Assembly: GCF_040676775.1 (NCBI RefSeq)
Contig: NZ_JBFAPP010000012.1
Span: 1 to 64,000, forward strand
DNA length: 64,000 nt
DNA from: Micromonospora_G sp040676775
GTDB lineage: Bacteria; Actinomycetota; Actinomycetes; Mycobacteriales; Micromonosporaceae
Direction: 5' to 3'
In this document: positions 56,954 through 64,000 of the stretch, piece by piece
Layout: each line of letters begins with the position of its first letter
How positions within the stretch are numbered: position 1 is the stretch's first letter
Made by a program: the position numbers and the translations under genes
The notes under the pieces: generated by a model
The model's input: the letters and a program-made list of their open reading frames with translations, nothing else
What the model was told of the DNA's origin: nothing
The model's database searches: none

Positions 56954-58885
56954 GTGCGAAACGATCAGGTCGACCCGCATCAGCGCAGGTCAGGCGGCAC
57001 GATCGCCGGCCCCGCGCAGGGGCGACCTGAAGCGGGCCGGGAGCGTGCCGAGCCCGACCCGGCCGCACCGACCCGACCGCCGTTGTTCGACGCGGTGCTC
57101 TTCGACCGGGACGGCACGCTGGTGCACGACGTGCCGTACAACGGGGACCCGATGCTGGTCCGTCCGGTGCCGGGCGCCCGCGAGGCGCTAGACCGGCTAC
57201 GCGCGGCCGGGCTGCGCCTCGGCGTGGTCACCAACCAGTCCGGTCTCGCCCGGGGCCGGTTCAGCCATCGTGACCTGGAACGGGTCAACGCACGGGTGGA
57301 GGAACTGCTCGGCCCGTTCGACACCTGGCAGATCTGCCCGCACGGCGAACCTGGCCCCGGCGTGGCCGGCTGCCGATGCCGAAAGCCGTCGCCCGGCATG
57401 GTCGCCGACGCCGCCCGCGCCCTCGGCACCACACCCGACCGCTGCGTGCTCGTCGGCGACATCGGTGCGGACATGACCGCCGCCGCAGCCGCCGGAGCGG
57501 CCGGAATCCTGGTGCCGACCCCACAGACCCGCGCCGAGGAGATCGCCGCCGCCCCGGCCGTCGCCGGTGACCTGCCGGGCGCGGTCGACCTCATCCTGCG
57601 CCGTCAACGACTTGTCGCGCCCGGTCGTGACAGCGGCGTGGAACAACTCGCGGATGGACCGAACCAGGTCGTCGCCACGTCCCGGCCCCGACCGCGCTGT
57701 GTCCTGGTCGCGCGGCCGGACTCGGCCGGAGACGTACTGGTCACCGGGCCGGCGATCCGGGCGGTGGCGGCTGGCGCCGACCGGGTGGTGATGCTCTGCG
57801 GACCCCGGGGTCGGGCCGCGGCCGAACTGTTGCCCGGCATCGACGAGCTGATCGAGTGGCCGCTGCCGTGGATCGACCCGCAGCCGACCCCGCTCGACCG
57901 GTCCGAGGTGGACCGACTGACCGCCCGGCTGGCACGGGTCGGCGCCGACGAGGCGGTCCTGTTCACCTCCTTCCACCAGTCCGCGCTGCCGCTGGCCCTG
58001 GTGCTGCGGATGGCCGGGGTGGGCCGGATCTCGGCGATCAGTGACGACTACCCCGGCTCGCTGCTGGACGTACGGCACCGGGTGCCGCTGGGCATCCCGG
58101 AGGCCGAACGCGCACTCTCGCTCGCCGCCGCGGCCGGATTCCCGCTGCCCGAAGGGGACGATCCGGCGTTACGGTTACGGGCCGAGTGCCTGGAGACCGG
58201 CCCGACCGAGGGTGCGCTCGCCGAACCCGGTTACGTGGTGGTCCACCCCGGCTCGTCGGTGGCCGCTCGCGCCTGCCCGCCCGAACTCTGTGCCCGAATC
58301 GTGACCGCGCTCGCCGCGGCCGGACACCGGGTGGTGGTCACCGGTGGACCGGGTGAGGGGGCGCTGAGCGCCCGGGTGGCGGGCCGCTCCGGTGTCGACC
58401 TGGGCGGCCAGACCTCACTGACCGGGCTCGCCGCGATCATCGCCCGCGCCGGTTGCCTGGTGGTCGGCAACACCGGGCCCGCGCACCTCGCCGCCGCCCT
58501 GGGTACGCCGGTCATCAGTCTCTTCGCGCCGACCGTCTCGTTCGGACAGTGGGGCCCCTACCGGGTACCCACGGTCCGGCTCGGTGACGCCGCCGCCGCC
58601 TGCCGGCACACCCGCGCGACCCGCTGCCCGGTCCCCGGCCACCCGTGCCTGTCCCAGGTGGCGCCGGACAGCGTGGTGCAGGCCGTCCGGCTGCTCACCG
58701 ACTCCGCCGACCGGTTGCCCGCCGGGACCGTCGACCGATTGCCCGCTGGAACCGTCGACCGGCTGCCCGCTGGAACCGTCGACCGGCTGCCCGCCGGAAC
58801 CGTCGACCGGCTGCCGGTCAGCACCGCCGACCGGTTGCTCGCCGGCACCACGGTGCCGGTCCCCGTCCCCGGCGGCACGGCATGA
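56954..58885 (+). CDS. GmhB-type HAD phosphatase fused to GT9 heptosyltransferase-like domain
   Basis: 643 residues. A disordered 44-residue lead is followed by a HAD-IIIA phosphatase: DAVLFDRDGTLVHD (46-59), LGVVTNQSG, and the zinc loop CPHGEPGPGVAGCRCRKPSPG (three Cys and a His), the signature of D-glycero-D-manno-heptose-1,7-bisphosphate 7-phosphatase; GDIGADMTAAAAAG is motif IV. From ~245 a GT9/heptosyltransferase domain begins (CVLVARPDSAGDVLVTGPAI), with VVHPGSSVAAR (about 425) and VVGNTGPAHLAAALGTP (about 500). The tail holds six 8-residue repeats. It overlaps the next gene by 4 nt. The GTG start at 56954 lacks a clear ribosome site. Confidence 0.88.
   Translation: MRNDQVDPHQRRSGGTIAGPAQGRPEAGRERAEPDPAAPTRPPLFDAVLFDRDGTLVHDVPYNGDPMLVRPVPGAREALDRLRAAGLRLGVVTNQSGLARGRFSHRDLERVNARVEELLGPFDTWQICPHGEPGPGVAGCRCRKPSPGMVADAARALGTTPDRCVLVGDIGADMTAAAAAGAAGILVPTPQTRAEEIAAAPAVAGDLPGAVDLILRRQRLVAPGRDSGVEQLADGPNQVVATSRPRPRCVLVARPDSAGDVLVTGPAIRAVAAGADRVVMLCGPRGRAAAELLPGIDELIEWPLPWIDPQPTPLDRSEVDRLTARLARVGADEAVLFTSFHQSALPLALVLRMAGVGRISAISDDYPGSLLDVRHRVPLGIPEAERALSLAAAAGFPLPEGDDPALRLRAECLETGPTEGALAEPGYVVVHPGSSVAARACPPELCARIVTALAAAGHRVVVTGGPGEGALSARVAGRSGVDLGGQTSLTGLAAIIARAGCLVVGNTGPAHLAAALGTPVISLFAPTVSFGQWGPYRVPTVRLGDAAAACRHTRATRCPVPGHPCLSQVAPDSVVQAVRLLTDSADRLPAGTVDRLPAGTVDRLPAGTVDRLPAGTVDRLPVSTADRLLAGTTVPVPVPGGTA
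58709..58852 (+). repeat. Six tandem 24-bp in-frame repeats
   Basis: Units start at 58709, 58733, 58757, 58781, 58805 and 58829. The first four encode DRLPAGTV; the last two diverged to DRLPVSTA and DRLLAGTT. They lie within the C-terminal tail of the GmhB-GT9 protein, outside the folded domains. Confidence 0.95.
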
Positions 58886-59859
58886 ACATCCTGCTCTGGC
58901 ACGTGCACGGCTCCTGGACCACGTCCTTCGTGCACGGCAAGCACCGCTACCTGGTGCCGGTCACCCCGGACCGCGGCCCGTACGGGCTGGGCCGGGCCCG
59001 TACGTACCCCTGGCCGGACACGGTCGAGGAGGTGACCCCGGAGCAACTGGCCGACGCCGACGTGGACCTGGTGATCCTGCAACGGCCGGAGGAGTTCGAG
59101 CTGGCCGGCCAATGGTTGCGCCGGCCGATCGGCGGCTCGTTACCCGCGATCTTCGTCGAGCACAACACGCCCAAGGAGGGCGCGGTGCCGAACAGTCGGC
59201 ACCCGATGGCCGACCGGGACGATCTCCTGATCGCCCACGTCACCCACTTCAACTCGCTGTTCTGGGACACCGGGGGCACCCGGACCACGGTCGTCGAACA
59301 CGGCATCGTCGACCCGGTGGCGAGCTACACCGGCGAACTCGACCGGCTCGCCGTCGTGATCAACGAACCGGTACGCCGGGGCCGGGTCACCGGCACCGAT
59401 CTGCTGCCCCGCTTCGCGGAGGTGGCCCCGCTCGACGTCTACGGGCTGGGCGTGGCCGGTCTCGGTGAGCACCTCGGACTGCCACCAGAGCGGCTGACCA
59501 CGCACGACGATCTCCCGCAGAGCCGGATGCAGGCCGAACTCGGGCGGCGCCGGGCGTACCTGCACCTGTGCCGGTGGACCTCCCTCGGGCTGAGCCTGAT
59601 CGAGGCGATGGCGATCGGCATGCCGGTGGTCGTACTCGCGGCGACCGAGGCGGTGGCGGCGGTACCACCGGAGGCGGGCGTGCTGTCCACCCGGGTCGAC
59701 ACCCTGCTGGCGGCCGCCGCGCACCTGATCGACCAGCCTGCGGCGGCACACCGGCTCGGCGCCCGGGCCCGGGAGACCGCCCGGACCCGGTACGGCCTGG
59801 ACCGCTTCCTCACCGACTGGGACCGGTTGCTGGAGGAGGAGCTATGCGGATCGCGATGA
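58882..59859 (+). CDS. GT4-like glycosyltransferase
   Basis: 325 residues starting at ATG 58882, which overlaps the previous stop (ATGA). It has a two-domain GT-B look with short N-terminal half (MNILLWHVHGSWTTSFVHGK, LVILQRPEEFEL, PAIFVEHNTPK) and C-terminal YLHLCRWTSLGLSLIEAMAIGMP with the E(x)7E-like acidic pair in SLIEAMAIG. It is shorter than usual GT4 proteins (~370) and lacks the clear sugar-nucleotide motif of its neighbour. A transferase of the heptose/surface glycan pathway is inferred from position. Confidence 0.7.
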   Translation: MNILLWHVHGSWTTSFVHGKHRYLVPVTPDRGPYGLGRARTYPWPDTVEEVTPEQLADADVDLVILQRPEEFELAGQWLRRPIGGSLPAIFVEHNTPKEGAVPNSRHPMADRDDLLIAHVTHFNSLFWDTGGTRTTVVEHGIVDPVASYTGELDRLAVVINEPVRRGRVTGTDLLPRFAEVAPLDVYGLGVAGLGEHLGLPPERLTTHDDLPQSRMQAELGRRRAYLHLCRWTSLGLSLIEAMAIGMPVVVLAATEAVAAVPPEAGVLSTRVDTLLAAAAHLIDQPAAAHRLGARARETARTRYGLDRFLTDWDRLLEEELCGSR

Positions 59860-61061
59860 TCTCGGAGCACGCCAGTCCGCTCGCCACGCTGGGCGGGGAG
59901 GATGCCGGTGGGCAGAACACGCACGTCGCGGAGCTCTCCGCCGCGCTGGCCGCGGCCGGACACGACGTACGGGTCTACACCCGACGGGACAGTGCCGACC
60001 TGCCCGAACTCGTACGGATGCTCGACGGGGTTGCCGTGGTGCACGTACCGGCCGGTCCACCCGAGCCGATCGTGAAGGACGCGCTGCTGCCGTACATGAA
60101 GGAGTTCAGCCGCTGGCTGGTCGCGGCGTGGCGGCGCGACGACTGGGTGCCGGACGTCGCGCACGCGCACTTCTGGATGAGCGGCCTCGCGGCGATCACC
60201 GCGGGCCGGCAGACCGGGGTGCCGGTGGTGCAGACGTACCACGCGCTGGGCACGGTCAAGCGGCGCCACCAGGGGGCGGCGGACACCAGCCCGGCCCGCC
60301 GGATCGGCTACGAGCGCGCCCTGGGGCGGGCGATGGACCGGGTCATCGCGCAGAGCCAGGACGAGGTACGCGAACTCGTCCGGATGGGCGTGCCGCAGGA
60401 CCGCATGGTGGTGGTGCCGTCCGGGGTCAACGTGGACAACTTCTCCCCAGCCGGCCCGGTCGCCGCCCGGGAGACCGGCCGACCCCGGGTGCTGAGCGTC
60501 GGCCGGCTCGTGGAGCGCAAGGGCTTCCAGGACGTCATCCGGGCGATGCGCGCGGTACCGGACGCCGAGTGCGTGATCGTCGGCGGGCCGCCGGAGGAAC
60601 TGCTCGGCGAGGACCCGCAGGCCCGCCGGCTGCGGGCGCTGGCCCGCTCGTGCGGCCTCGCCGACCGGGTACGCCTGGTCGGCGCGGTTCCCCGCGAGGA
60701 GATGCCCCAGTGGTACCGGTCGGCGGACGTGCTGGTCGCCGCCCCCTGGTACGAGCCGTTCGGGTTGACCCCGCTGGAGGCGATGGCCTGCGGCGTACCG
60801 GTGATCGGCACCCGGGTCGGCGGGCTCATCGACACGGTGGTGGACGGCCGTACGGGTGACCTGGTGCCGCCCCGTGACCCGGGTGCGCTCGGCGCCGCCA
60901 TCGCCAGCCTGCTGGCTGACCGGACCCGCCGCTTCGGCTACGCCCAGGCGGCCCTGGACCGGGCCCGGCAGCAGTACTCGTGGCGGCGCGCCGCAGCCGA
61001 ACTGGGCGGGGTGTACACGGCGGTCAGCGAGGTGCGGTCGCCGAGCGGGGTGGTGGCCTGA
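59844..61061 (+). CDS. GT4 glycosyltransferase
   Basis: 405 residues from ATG 59844 (GGAGGAG upstream, within the previous gene's last 16 nt). GGEDAGGQNTHVAELSAALA near the N-terminus, VPSGVNVDNFSP, VGRLVERKGFQDVIRAM and the catalytic EPFGLTPLEAMACGVPVIGT (about 309-328) are canonical GT4, similar to mannosyl/MshA-type enzymes. It acts in the cytoplasm, using a nucleotide sugar. The acceptor is unknown. Its stop overlaps the gmhA start (TGATG). Confidence 0.88.
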   Translation: MRIAMISEHASPLATLGGEDAGGQNTHVAELSAALAAAGHDVRVYTRRDSADLPELVRMLDGVAVVHVPAGPPEPIVKDALLPYMKEFSRWLVAAWRRDDWVPDVAHAHFWMSGLAAITAGRQTGVPVVQTYHALGTVKRRHQGAADTSPARRIGYERALGRAMDRVIAQSQDEVRELVRMGVPQDRMVVVPSGVNVDNFSPAGPVAARETGRPRVLSVGRLVERKGFQDVIRAMRAVPDAECVIVGGPPEELLGEDPQARRLRALARSCGLADRVRLVGAVPREEMPQWYRSADVLVAAPWYEPFGLTPLEAMACGVPVIGTRVGGLIDTVVDGRTGDLVPPRDPGALGAAIASLLADRTRRFGYAQAALDRARQQYSWRRAAAELGGVYTAVSEVRSPSGVVA

Positions 61062-61897
61062 TGCCGCATTCCACCGAGGTGATCGACGCGCACCTCGCCG
61101 GCCTGGCCTCGGCGCTGCTGCCGTACCGGCGGGTGGCGGGCGACCTCGCCCGGTGGGGCGACGAGCTGGCCGACCGGCTCGCCCAGGGCGGGCGGCTGCT
61201 GGTCGCCGGCAACGGTGGCAGCGCCGCCGAGGCCCAGCACCTCGCCGCGGAACTCGTCGGCAAGCTGCGGGCGGACCGGGCGCCACTGTCGGCGATCGCC
61301 CTGAGCGCGGAAACCTCCTCGCTGACCGCGATCGGCAACGACTACGGCTTCGAGGAGGTCTTCGCCCGGCAGGTACGCGCACACGGCCGCCGCGACGACA
61401 TCCTGCTGCTGCTGTCGACCAGCGGGCGCAGCGCCAACCTGATCCGGGCCGCGCGCGCCGGACGGGAGGTGGGGCTGCACTGCTGGGCGTTCACCGGACC
61501 GGTGCCCAATCCGCTGGCCGAGGTGTGCGCCGAGGTGCTCGCCGTACCGTCACCGGACCCGCAGGTGGTGCAGGAACTCCATCTCGTCTCGGCCCACCTG
61601 CTCTGCGAGTACGTGGAACTGGCCCTGCCGACCGCGCTCGGCGTACCGGCCGGCTACGCCGCACTCCCGCTCGTCGACCCGACACCGGCAGGGACCGAGG
61701 CAGCCAGCTCCTTCGGCACCGCCGAGCCGCAGGTGGTCGATCCGCCGCTGGTCGATCCCGACCTGGTGGTGCCGGGAGTGGTCGAGCCGCCGCTGGTGGA
61801 GCGGGAGTCGGCGGAGTGGCAGCCGGGGGAGCACCGGCCGGTGCGCTCCCGGCGTACGCACAGCCGGGGGCCGAACGGCCGCGGAGCCGGGCCGTGA
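61061..61897 (+). CDS. gmhA: D-sedoheptulose-7-phosphate isomerase (GmhA) with C-terminal extension
   Basis: 278 residues. The SIS fold has VAGNGGSAAEAQHLAAELVG (about 48-67), Glu near 65, STSGRSANLIRA (119-130) and QELHLVSAHLLCEYVEL (about 168-184), with the His/Glu/Gln set of GmhA. It converts sedoheptulose 7-phosphate to D-glycero-D-manno-heptose 7-phosphate. The core fits ~190 residues; an extra ~85 residues are Pro/Val/Glu-rich then Arg-rich (VDPPLVDPDLVVPGVVEPPL), probably disordered. The stop overlaps the next GTG (GTGA). Confidence 0.9.
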   Translation: MPHSTEVIDAHLAGLASALLPYRRVAGDLARWGDELADRLAQGGRLLVAGNGGSAAEAQHLAAELVGKLRADRAPLSAIALSAETSSLTAIGNDYGFEEVFARQVRAHGRRDDILLLLSTSGRSANLIRAARAGREVGLHCWAFTGPVPNPLAEVCAEVLAVPSPDPQVVQELHLVSAHLLCEYVELALPTALGVPAGYAALPLVDPTPAGTEAASSFGTAEPQVVDPPLVDPDLVVPGVVEPPLVERESAEWQPGEHRPVRSRRTHSRGPNGRGAGP

Positions 61898-63333
61898 CCG
61901 GGCGGTTGGTGGTCATCGGCGACACCCTGCTCGACCGTGACGTGGAGGGTGTCGTCAACCGGCTCTGCCCGGATTCCCCGGTGCCGGTGCTGGACGAGAG
62001 CACCCACGTCGACCGGCCCGGTGGCGCGGGTCTTGCCGCCCTGTTCGCGGTCGGGCAGGGCTTCGAGGTCGCCCTGGTCACCGCGCTCGCCGACGACGCC
62101 GGTGGCGCCCGGTTGAGCAGCCTGCTGACCGCCGCCGGGGTGCAGGTGTACGCGCTGCCGCTGCCCGGTGCCACACCGGAGAAGATCCGGCTGCGGACCC
62201 GCGGCCGGGTGCTGCTGCGACTCGACCGGGGCGGTGCCGCCGGTCCGCCCGGCGAGCCGAGCGAGGCGATCCTGGAACTGCTCGCCGACGCTGCCGGGAT
62301 CCTGGTCAGCGACTACGGGCGCGGGGTGGCGGCCCAGCCCGGACTGCGCGCGGCCCTGGCGGCGGCGACCGCGCCGGTGGTCTGGGACCCGCATCCACGG
62401 GGCCCGGCGGCGGTGCCGGGCGTCAACCTGGCCTGCCCGAACGAGGTCGAGGTACGCGAACTCGCCGGTGGTACGCCCGGCGCGTCCCGCCTGATCACCG
62501 CCTCCCGGGGCGCAAACGGGCTGCGCCAGCGCTGGCGGGTCGGCGCGGTGGCGGTCACCCTTGGCGGGGACGGCGCGCTGCTCTGCCACGCCGGCTCGAC
62601 GCCGCTGGTGGTGCCGTCGCCGACCAGCGCCGACGGCGACACCTGCGGGGCCGGGGACCGGTTCGCCGCCGCCGCTACCGTGGCGCTGGCCCGGGGTGCG
62701 CTGGTCTCCGAGGCGGTGCAGCAGGCGGTGGCCGAGGCGTCCGCGTACGTGGCCGGCGGTGGGGTGGCGGCTGCCGTACCGCCCCCGGTGCCGGAGCCGG
62801 TCTCGGTGTCGGTCGCCGACCGGGAACAGCGCATCGGTGCCGCGGCGGCGGGCGCACTGGTCGCCGAGGTACGCGCGGCGGGTGGAACCGTGGTCGCCAC
62901 CGGTGGCTGTTTCGACCTGCTGCACGCCGGACACGTGGCCACCCTGGAGGCGGCCCGCCGGCTCGGCGACTGTCTGGTCGTCTGCCTCAACTCCGACACC
63001 AGCGTGGCCGACCTGAAGGGCCCGGACCGCCCCCTGGTGCCGCAGTACGACCGCAGCCGGCTGCTGGCCGCGCTCGGCTGCGTCGACGCCGTGGTGATCT
63101 TCGACGAGTCCACCCCACACGCGGCCCTGTCCTGGCTGCGCCCGGACATCTGGGTCAAGGGCGGCGACTACGGCACCGGCGGCGGCGACGAGCCGGACCT
63201 GCCCGAGGCCGAGATCGTCCACCGCTGGGGTGGGCACACGGTGGTGGTGCCGTACCTGGACGGCCGGTCCACCACCGGCATGATCGCGCTGGCCCGTACG
63301 GCCGCGCGACGCCTGACGGGAGGAGCGCGATGA
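61894..63333 (+). CDS. hldE: Bifunctional heptose kinase / nucleotidyltransferase (HldE)
   Basis: 479 residues, the length of E. coli HldE (477). The PfkB-type kinase half (1-~310) has the VVIGDTLLDRDVEGVV start, NEVEVRELAGG and the anion hole/catalytic Asp motif DTCGAGDRFAAA (about 248-259). The nucleotidyltransferase half has GGCFDLLHAGHVATLEAARR (HxGH), NSDTSVADLKGPDRPLV and WVKGGDY. It phosphorylates heptose 7-phosphate and later activates heptose 1-phosphate with ATP (ADP-heptose by homology). GTG at 61894 overlaps the gmhA stop. Confidence 0.92.
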   Translation: MTGRLVVIGDTLLDRDVEGVVNRLCPDSPVPVLDESTHVDRPGGAGLAALFAVGQGFEVALVTALADDAGGARLSSLLTAAGVQVYALPLPGATPEKIRLRTRGRVLLRLDRGGAAGPPGEPSEAILELLADAAGILVSDYGRGVAAQPGLRAALAAATAPVVWDPHPRGPAAVPGVNLACPNEVEVRELAGGTPGASRLITASRGANGLRQRWRVGAVAVTLGGDGALLCHAGSTPLVVPSPTSADGDTCGAGDRFAAAATVALARGALVSEAVQQAVAEASAYVAGGGVAAAVPPPVPEPVSVSVADREQRIGAAAAGALVAEVRAAGGTVVATGGCFDLLHAGHVATLEAARRLGDCLVVCLNSDTSVADLKGPDRPLVPQYDRSRLLAALGCVDAVVIFDESTPHAALSWLRPDIWVKGGDYGTGGGDEPDLPEAEIVHRWGGHTVVVPYLDGRSTTGMIALARTAARRLTGGAR

Positions 63334-64000
63334 CCGCAACCATGCCGGGCGCCGGTCCGGCCGTACTGGTCAGCGGGGGGGCCAGCGGGCTGGGCGCGGC
63401 GGTGGTCACGGCCGTGGCCAAGTCCGGCGGCCGGCCGTACGTGCTGGACCGGCAGGCGCCCGCCGACGGGGTGCCGTGGGTGGAGTGCGACCTGGCCGAC
63501 ACCCGGGCCGCCGAGCAGGCCACCCGGCAGCTCGCCGAGCAGGCCGGCGGACTCGACGGGCTGGTCACCGCCGCCGGCATGGACGTGCCCGGTCGGCTGG
63601 TCGACCTGCCCGCCGAAACCTGGGAACGGGTGGTGACGGTCGATCTGCTGGCGACCGTGGCGGTGGTCCGGGCGGCGTTGCCGTACCTGGAACGCTCGCA
63701 CGGGACGGTGGTCACCGTCGCCTCGACCCTCGGCGTCAAGGCGGTCAGTGACGCGACCGCGTACTGCGCGGCGAAGTTCGGGGTGGTCGGCTTCACCCGG
63801 GCGCTCGCCGCCGAGCTGGCCGGCTCGGTCGGGGTGACCCTGCTGGTGCCGGGCGGCATGCGTACGGCCTTCTTCGACGAGCGTACGGAGCAGTACCGGC
63901 CGGGTGCCGACGCGGTGCTCAACGATCCGGCGAGTGTGGCCGCCGCGGTGCTGTTCGCGCTCAGCCAGCCGGCCGGCTGCGCGATCCGTGAACTGGTGGT
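63330..64000 (+). CDS. SDR-family oxidoreductase, cut by the window end
   Basis: The gene starts at ATG 63330 (GGGAGGAG 6 nt before) overlapping hldE by 4 nt and runs off the window at residue ~223. Classic SDR: VLVSGGASGLGAAVV (TGxxxGxG-like, here SGGxSGLG), VECDLADTRAAEQ, VTAAGMDVPG (NAG equivalent), catalytic Ser in TVASTLGVKAV and YCAAKFG. This is the classical, not the extended HldD epimerase type. It may modify a heptose or the finished sugar; the position in the operon suggests that, no more. Confidence 0.85.
   Translation, partial: MTATMPGAGPAVLVSGGASGLGAAVVTAVAKSGGRPYVLDRQAPADGVPWVECDLADTRAAEQATRQLAEQAGGLDGLVTAAGMDVPGRLVDLPAETWERVVTVDLLATVAVVRAALPYLERSHGTVVTVASTLGVKAVSDATAYCAAKFGVVGFTRALAAELAGSVGVTLLVPGGMRTAFFDERTEQYRPGADAVLNDPASVAAAVLFALSQPAGCAIRELV

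Noticed and set aside
56839..57030. 63-codon GTG frame before the GmhB-GT9 gene
   Set aside because: Gln/Pro/Ala-rich with no recognisable motif, overlapping the next gene in another frame; not strong enough to call.
1..64000. Search for tRNA, rRNA, insertion sequences and attachment sites
   Set aside because: No T-loop/anticodon arrangement, no transposase motif and no long direct repeats flanking a region were seen by eye; a covariance-model search would be needed to exclude short RNAs.

Overview
The window is high-GC DNA with dense GTG/ATG-initiated genes, many ATGA/TGATG overlaps, LacI/TetR/PucR/LAL regulators, a GH6-CBM2 cellulase with a CelR-type operator and a HelR gene with a rifamycin-associated element. 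This points to a soil actinomycete, most likely of the Micromonosporaceae; the family is inferred from gene content only. I see no tRNA, rRNA, insertion sequence, prophage or CRISPR array.

Layout. (1) 0.2-10.5 kb: purine catabolism. A MocA-like cytidylyltransferase and an XdhC-type factor (cofactor maturation) converge on a PucR regulator. Divergent from pucR is a tightly coupled operon uraD-uraH-urate oxidase-xdhB(FAD)-2Fe2S subunit-8-oxoguanine/guanine deaminase-xdhA(Mo). (2) 10.6-15.3 kb: YCII/DGPF protein with an ECF42-like sigma factor, HEAT-repeat and TPR proteins, and a LacI regulator preceded by a 63-residue gene and an operator array. (3) 15.4-25.9 kb: a broken SEC-C gene, two alpha/beta hydrolases with a TetR regulator, a phosphoesterase, pyrE, glutathionyl-hydroquinone reductase, a secreted M4 protease and a large LuxR-family (LAL) regulator. 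(4) 26.0-29.8 kb: second purine block, DUF6986 (CitE/HpcH-like)-allantoinase-allantoicase. With block 1 it covers guanine/hypoxanthine/xanthine to urate, allantoin, allantoate and ureidoglycolate. (5) 29.8-39.8 kb: acetoacetate-decarboxylase-like protein, kinase-like APH protein, a 43-residue membrane protein, HelR with its RAE, TetR/NmrA, MarR/pirin, GNAT, DUF1684 and a YflT-type stress protein. (6) 40-44.7 kb: GH6 cellulase and a secreted PQQ-dehydrogenase-like multidomain protein. (7) 44.7-54.2 kb: OsmC, a MEDS/HATPase regulator, a HAD phosphatase, a PAS-GAF-SpoIIE-HATPase phosphatase, a membrane channel-like protein, an MFS transporter and small stress-type proteins. (8) 54.2-64 kb: ALDH and a GT2 polyprenyl-phosphate sugar synthase, divergent from an overlapping operon HAD(GmhB)-GT9 fusion, two GT4-like transferases, GmhA, HldE and an SDR cut by the window end. 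This gives every step from sedoheptulose-7-phosphate to an ADP-heptose type donor, plus transferases, in a Gram-positive genome.

The strongest observations are the helR/RAE pair, the heptose operon, three loci where the stop codon and 3' tail of a gene are tandemly duplicated, the operator array before the 63-residue/LacI pair, a SEC-C gene with two lesions, and a sigma factor that seems to start at CTG. Functions come from motif recognition by eye; nothing was searched or aligned.
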